Source: Marinagarivorans sp. UBA5868
Lineage (GTDB): Bacteria; Pseudomonadota; Gammaproteobacteria; Pseudomonadales; Cellvibrionaceae
NCBI GenBank assembly: GCA_002432095.1
Contig: DJFQ01000190.1
Span: 6,657-24,048, forward strand
Length of the DNA: 17,392 nucleotides
Direction of reading: 5' to 3'
This document shows, piece after piece, positions 14,383 to 17,392 of this stretch. The notes beneath the pieces are model-generated. The model was given only the letters and a program-made list of their open reading frames with translations, made no database searches and had not been told where the DNA came from. Both the position numbers and the translations under genes were made by a program. Numbering within the stretch: the first letter of the stretch is position 1; the number at the start of each line of letters is the position of its first letter.

Positions 14383-14534
14383 AACGCACAGTCTTCATAA
14401 AACACATCCGCTGTTGCCCTCATTTACTGTCGAGGCCAAGCCCATCAGCGACCGCATTACTCGGGGTGTTTAATGCTGCGGATCAGCAACAACACAAACA
14501 CCCAGATTACTCTTTGCCACTATATGAAAGCCGG

Positions 14535-14563
14535 TGGGCAATGTGGTGGCGCATCAGTATAAT
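14535..14563 (+). promoter_or_regulatory. Sigma70 promoter of the miaB-phoH-ybeY operon
   Basis: The -10 TATAAT (14558-14563) is perfect. A -35 TGGGCA (14535-14540, 4 of 6 matches to TTGACA) stands at a 17-bp spacing. Transcription would start near 14570, about 60 nt before the miaB ATG. The 250-bp gap to the divergent DUF1820 gene otherwise shows only the tandem repeat. Confidence 0.6.
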
Positions 14564-14631
14564 GCGCGCACGTTTTTTGACCTCCACCAAACCCATTGTT
14601 ACAGCCATAACCCGGATTCGCGGAACCCCTC

Positions 14632-15996
14632 ATGTCAGACCAGCTCAGTGCGCAGAAAGCCAGCAAAAAGTTGTTTATCGAGACACACGGCTGTCAGATG
14701 AATGAATATGACTCATCACGTATGCGCGATTTGCTGGGTGAATCCCACGAAATGGTGGCCACCGACAACCCCGAAGAAGCGGATGTCCTGCTGGTGAACA
14801 CCTGCTCCATCCGGGAAAAAGCCCAAGAAAAACTTTTTCACCAGTTGGGCCGCTGGAAGCGGCTGAAGGAAAAAAAGCCGGATCTTATCATAGGCGTCGG
14901 CGGATGTGTGGCGAGCCAGGAGGGTGACGCCATCGCCAAACGTGCCCCTTACGTCGACCTGATCTTTGGCCCACAAACGCTCCATCGCTTGCCTGAGATG
15001 ATCTCCACGCCAAGAGCCAATGGTGCCGTCATAGTGGACATCAGCTTTCCCGAAATCGAAAAGTTCGATCATCTTCCGCAACCGGAAGCGGAAGGGGCCA
15101 CAGCCTTTGTTTCCGTCATGGAGGGCTGCTCCAAATATTGCACATTCTGTGTTGTCCCCTATACGCGGGGCGAAGAAGTAAGCCGCCCAATGCAATCAGT
15201 CCTTGATGAAGTCACACATCTGGCGCGCCAAGGCGTGCGGGAAGTGAACCTTCTAGGCCAGAACGTCAACGCTTATCGTGGCGATGGACCCAATGGCGTG
15301 GTGGATTTAGCAGAATTGATTACGCTGGTGGCAGCGGTTGATGGTATCGATCGAATCCGCTTTACCACCTCCCATCCAGTGGAATTCAGTGATCGGTTGA
15401 TCGATGTGTTTGCGGAAGTGCCGGAGTTGGTCAGCCATGTTCATCTGCCGGTGCAAAGCGGATCAGATCGCATTCTTATGGCCATGAAACGCGGTCATAC
15501 GGTTCTGGAATACAAATCCAAGCTGCGCCGATTGAAGAAAATTCGTCCAAACATTAGTTTTTCTTCGGATTTTATCGTCGGTTTTCCCGGCGAAACCGAC
15601 CGGGACTTCGAGGCCACCATGAATCTGATTCAAGATATGGGCTTCGACACTTCGTTCAGCTTTATCTACAGCCCGCGCCCTGGCACACCAGCGGCGGACA
15701 TGGCCGACGAAACCCCGGAGGAAACTAAAAAACAGCGCCTTGCCCTATTACAGCAACGCGTTATTCAGCAAGCGCAAACCATAAGTCGGCAGATGGTTGG
15801 CAATACGGAGCGAGTTCTTGTCACCGGGTATGCTAAAAAAGATCCGGGGCAGTTGAGTGGCCGCACGGAAAACAACAGAGTGGTTAATTTTCGCTGCGAC
15901 AATCCCGCTTTGATCGGCCATTTCGCCGACATTCTCATTGAGGAAGCGCTGCCGAACTCGCTGCGCGGCACCCTGCTGGGGTCCGAACTGGACTGA
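14632..15996 (+). CDS. miaB: tRNA-2-methylthio-N6-dimethylallyladenosine synthase MiaB
   Basis: Radical-SAM methylthiotransferase of 454 aa that adds the 2-methylthio group to i6A37 of tRNAs reading UNN codons, in the cytoplasm. The N-terminal UPF0004 domain carries C21 ([12 protein letters not shown]), C58 (NTCSIREKA) and C92 (GGCVAS), ligands of the auxiliary [4Fe-4S] cluster. The radical-SAM motif GCSKYCTFC supplies C166, C170 and C173. [13 protein letters not shown] and [18 protein letters not shown] are typical MiaB blocks. A TRAM domain closes the protein (about 385-450, with [24 protein letters not shown]). Length and motifs are complete. The ATG at 14632 gives the expected N-terminus; the ribosome site (CGGA) is weak. 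First gene of an operon with phoH and ybeY. Confidence 0.98.
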   Translation: MSDQLSAQKASKKLFIETHGCQMNEYDSSRMRDLLGESHEMVATDNPEEADVLLVNTCSIREKAQEKLFHQLGRWKRLKEKKPDLIIGVGGCVASQEGDAIAKRAPYVDLIFGPQTLHRLPEMISTPRANGAVIVDISFPEIEKFDHLPQPEAEGATAFVSVMEGCSKYCTFCVVPYTRGEEVSRPMQSVLDEVTHLARQGVREVNLLGQNVNAYRGDGPNGVVDLAELITLVAAVDGIDRIRFTTSHPVEFSDRLIDVFAEVPELVSHVHLPVQSGSDRILMAMKRGHTVLEYKSKLRRLKKIRPNISFSSDFIVGFPGETDRDFEATMNLIQDMGFDTSFSFIYSPRPGTPAADMADETPEETKKQRLALLQQRVIQQAQTISRQMVGNTERVLVTGYAKKDPGQLSGRTENNRVVNFRCDNPALIGHFADILIEEALPNSLRGTLLGSELD

Positions 15997-16048
15997 TCCG
16001 GCTATTTTCCAGCATCTAGTTTTTGGGTTAGTCTTAGGCCCTTCGCGA

Positions 16049-16069
16049 TTCCGCTCCCAAGGAGCGGAA
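16049..16069 (+). promoter_or_regulatory. Perfect hairpin in the miaB-phoH spacer
   Basis: TTCCGCTCC / GGAGCGGAA forms a 9-bp stem with a CAA loop in the 105-nt spacer. No T-run follows, so it is not a classical terminator. Outer pairings are possible, either TGGGTT (16024-16029) with AACCCA (16082-16087) or GTTAG (16027-16031) with CTAAC (16074-16078). It may be an RNA processing or stabilising element, or a transcription attenuator. Confidence 0.5.
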
Positions 16070-16101
16070 GGTGCTAACACCAACCCATTCGGAAATCTAT
16101 C

Positions 16102-17127
16102 TTGGAAACAGACACTCATTTGGACACGCAAAACGCGAAGACGCAGAACATCACCTCTATCAACCTGGTATTGGAACCTGACGACAGTCGACGGCTGGCC
16201 AACCTCTGCGGCCAGTTTGACAGCCACATGAAACACATCGAAAAACGCTTGGACGTGGAAATTCACCACCGTGCCAACGTTTTTGCCATCCACGGAGATG
16301 AACATGGCAGTCAAGTGGCTGCGCGTGTCCTGCGGCAACTCTATAACGACACTTCAAGCGATACTGAAATCACTCCCGCTGAGGTCCACCTGGCATTACA
16401 GGAAGCAGGCGCAGAAGCGGTAGCAACAGGCGAGGCCGGCCAAGCTCAGGATACAGCGGTGCTGATCCGCACCAAAAAATGCACGATCAAACCGCGCGGC
16501 CGCAATCAGCAGAAGTATGTAACCGCGGTGCGCAACCACGACATCAATTTTGGTATCGGGCCCGCCGGTACAGGCAAGACCTACCTCGCCGTGGCGTGCG
16601 CCGTAGAATCGCTGCTCAAGGACGAAATCGAGCGCATTCTTCTGGTGCGCCCTGCGGTGGAAGCAGGGGAAAAGCTGGGCTTTCTTCCCGGCGACTTGTC
16701 GCAAAAGGTCGACCCTTATCTCCGCCCACTTTACGACGCCCTGTATGAGATGCTCGGCTTTGAGAACGTTAGCAAGCTGATCGAAAGGCATGTCATCGAA
16801 GTTGCACCTTTGGCCTATATGCGCGGCCGCACCCTGAACAACTCCTTTATCATCCTTGACGAGAGCCAAAATACAACGCGGGAGCAAATGAAGATGTTTT
16901 TGACCCGTATCGGTTTCGGCTCCACGGCGGTGATTACCGGCGATCCGACCCAAATCGACCTACCGCGAGGACATCCATCGGGCTTGAAGCACGCGGTCGA
17001 AGTACTTTCTCATGTACAGGGAATCAGTTTTACGCACTTCGACGCCAAGGATGTGGTCCGCCACCCCCTGGTACAACGCATAGTAGAAGCCTACAATGCC
17101 GCCGAAGAATCCAAGACCGACAACTGA
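16102..17127 (+). CDS. ybeZ: PhoH-like protein (YbeZ-type ATPase)
   Basis: Cytoplasmic P-loop ATPase of the PhoH family, 341 aa, typically encoded next to ybeY and thought to act with it in RNA or ribosome metabolism. The N-terminal region (about 20-80) has the family block [11 protein letters not shown]...IEKRL.VEI.HRAN. The ATPase core has Walker A GPAGTGKT at 153-160, followed by [19 protein letters not shown] and Walker [10 protein letters not shown] at 249-257. [11 protein letters not shown] (sensor-like) and RGHPSGL come after. The TTG start at 16102 is chosen because no ATG or GTG fits before the conserved N-terminal block and GGAA lies 7 nt upstream. It follows miaB by 105 nt and precedes ybeY by 8 nt. 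Confidence 0.95.
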   Translation: METDTHLDTQNAKTQNITSINLVLEPDDSRRLANLCGQFDSHMKHIEKRLDVEIHHRANVFAIHGDEHGSQVAARVLRQLYNDTSSDTEITPAEVHLALQEAGAEAVATGEAGQAQDTAVLIRTKKCTIKPRGRNQQKYVTAVRNHDINFGIGPAGTGKTYLAVACAVESLLKDEIERILLVRPAVEAGEKLGFLPGDLSQKVDPYLRPLYDALYEMLGFENVSKLIERHVIEVAPLAYMRGRTLNNSFIILDESQNTTREQMKMFLTRIGFGSTAVITGDPTQIDLPRGHPSGLKHAVEVLSHVQGISFTHFDAKDVVRHPLVQRIVEAYNAAEESKTDN

Positions 17128-17135
17128 TTTGGTTT

Positions 17136-17392
17136 ATGAGCACGCCTTCCTCGACCTCCCTCCCGGAGGTCGACGTACAGATCGCCACCTCCGACGAGAA
17201 CATTCCCTCCGAAGAGGACTTCCAGAACTGGGTAGCGGCTGCCTTGCCAGGCGACCGACTCGCGAGCGAGATCACCATCCGGGTGGTCGGATTTGACGAG
17301 AGTCAGGCGCTAAACGCGCAATACCGCCACCAAGACAAACCCACCAATGTGCTCTCGTTCCCCAGCGAACTTCCTGCGGAACTGCAAATTCC
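17136..17392 (+). CDS. ybeY: Endoribonuclease YbeY, N-terminal part (cut by window end)
   Basis: The frame opens with ATG at 17136, 8 nt after the phoH stop, and stays open to the window end (85 complete codons). The translation begins [20 protein letters not shown] and reaches [19 protein letters not shown] and [14 protein letters not shown]. The last is the conserved YbeY block 'R.[11 protein letters not shown]'. YbeY is a metal-dependent single-strand endoribonuclease in 16S rRNA maturation and ribosome quality control. The zinc-binding HGxLHLxGxDH motif would lie beyond the window. No good ribosome site is visible, so translation is probably coupled to phoH. Confidence 0.93.
   Translation, partial: MSTPSSTSLPEVDVQIATSDENIPSEEDFQNWVAAALPGDRLASEITIRVVGFDESQALNAQYRHQDKPTNVLSFPSELPAELQI

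Noticed and set aside
16049..16069. Hairpin between miaB and phoH considered as a rho-independent terminator
   Set aside because: No T-run on either strand follows the stem, and miaB-phoH-ybeY is a commonly co-transcribed group.

Overview
The window reads as chromosomal DNA of a Gammaproteobacterium. The best clues are the miaB-phoH-ybeY gene order, the small families DUF1820 and DUF4404, and a sigma54/NtrC-type promoter in front of an ammonium transporter. A large exported protein with a carbohydrate-binding-like C-terminal domain, together with the general character of the genes, would fit the Cellvibrionaceae (Cellvibrio and relatives). That placement is inference; no rRNA or other decisive marker is present. 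I see no transposase, integrase, phage gene, CRISPR array, tRNA or rRNA.

Layout. (1) 1-2275: 3' two-thirds to three-quarters of an RND efflux pump subunit (+), ending at a hairpin terminator shared with the converging gene. (2) 2354-4075: a secreted protein (-) with FG-GAP-like repeats and a C-terminal CBM-like domain. (3) 4076-6743: a long control region with an NtrC-like site and a near-consensus sigma54 promoter, then an Amt ammonium transporter and a 219-aa cytoplasmic protein of unknown function. (4) 6788-8401: an 11-bp-periodic Pho-box-like element and a PiT phosphate transporter. (5) 8435-9871: an aminotransferase of the aspartate aminotransferase Ig type, with its own extended -10 promoter, TTG start and terminator. 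(6) 10002-11859: a lipoprotein with four fasciclin (FAS1) domains, built as a duplicated two-domain unit, and a shared terminator. (7) 11879-12811: an NrtR-like regulator (-) with a degraded Nudix box, and a promoter whose -35 lies inside a palindrome. (8) 12957-14348: a minus-strand operon DUF1820 - YbfF-type esterase - DUF4404. (9) 14535-17392: a divergent plus-strand operon miaB - phoH - ybeY, the last gene cut by the window edge.

How the parts work together. The middle of the window is a nutrient-uptake block. Nitrogen control is predicted for amt and its unknown partner, and phosphate control is suggested for the PiT gene. The right end is housekeeping RNA metabolism: tRNA thiomethylation, a PhoH ATPase and the YbeY endoribonuclease. 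The left end and the FAS1 gene concern the envelope or the outside of the cell.

I do not see a convincing new multi-gene system such as a defence island. The most promising unexplained items are the unknown protein downstream of amt where glnK often sits, the orphan NrtR-like regulator with its operator-like palindrome, and the secreted FG-GAP/CBM protein.
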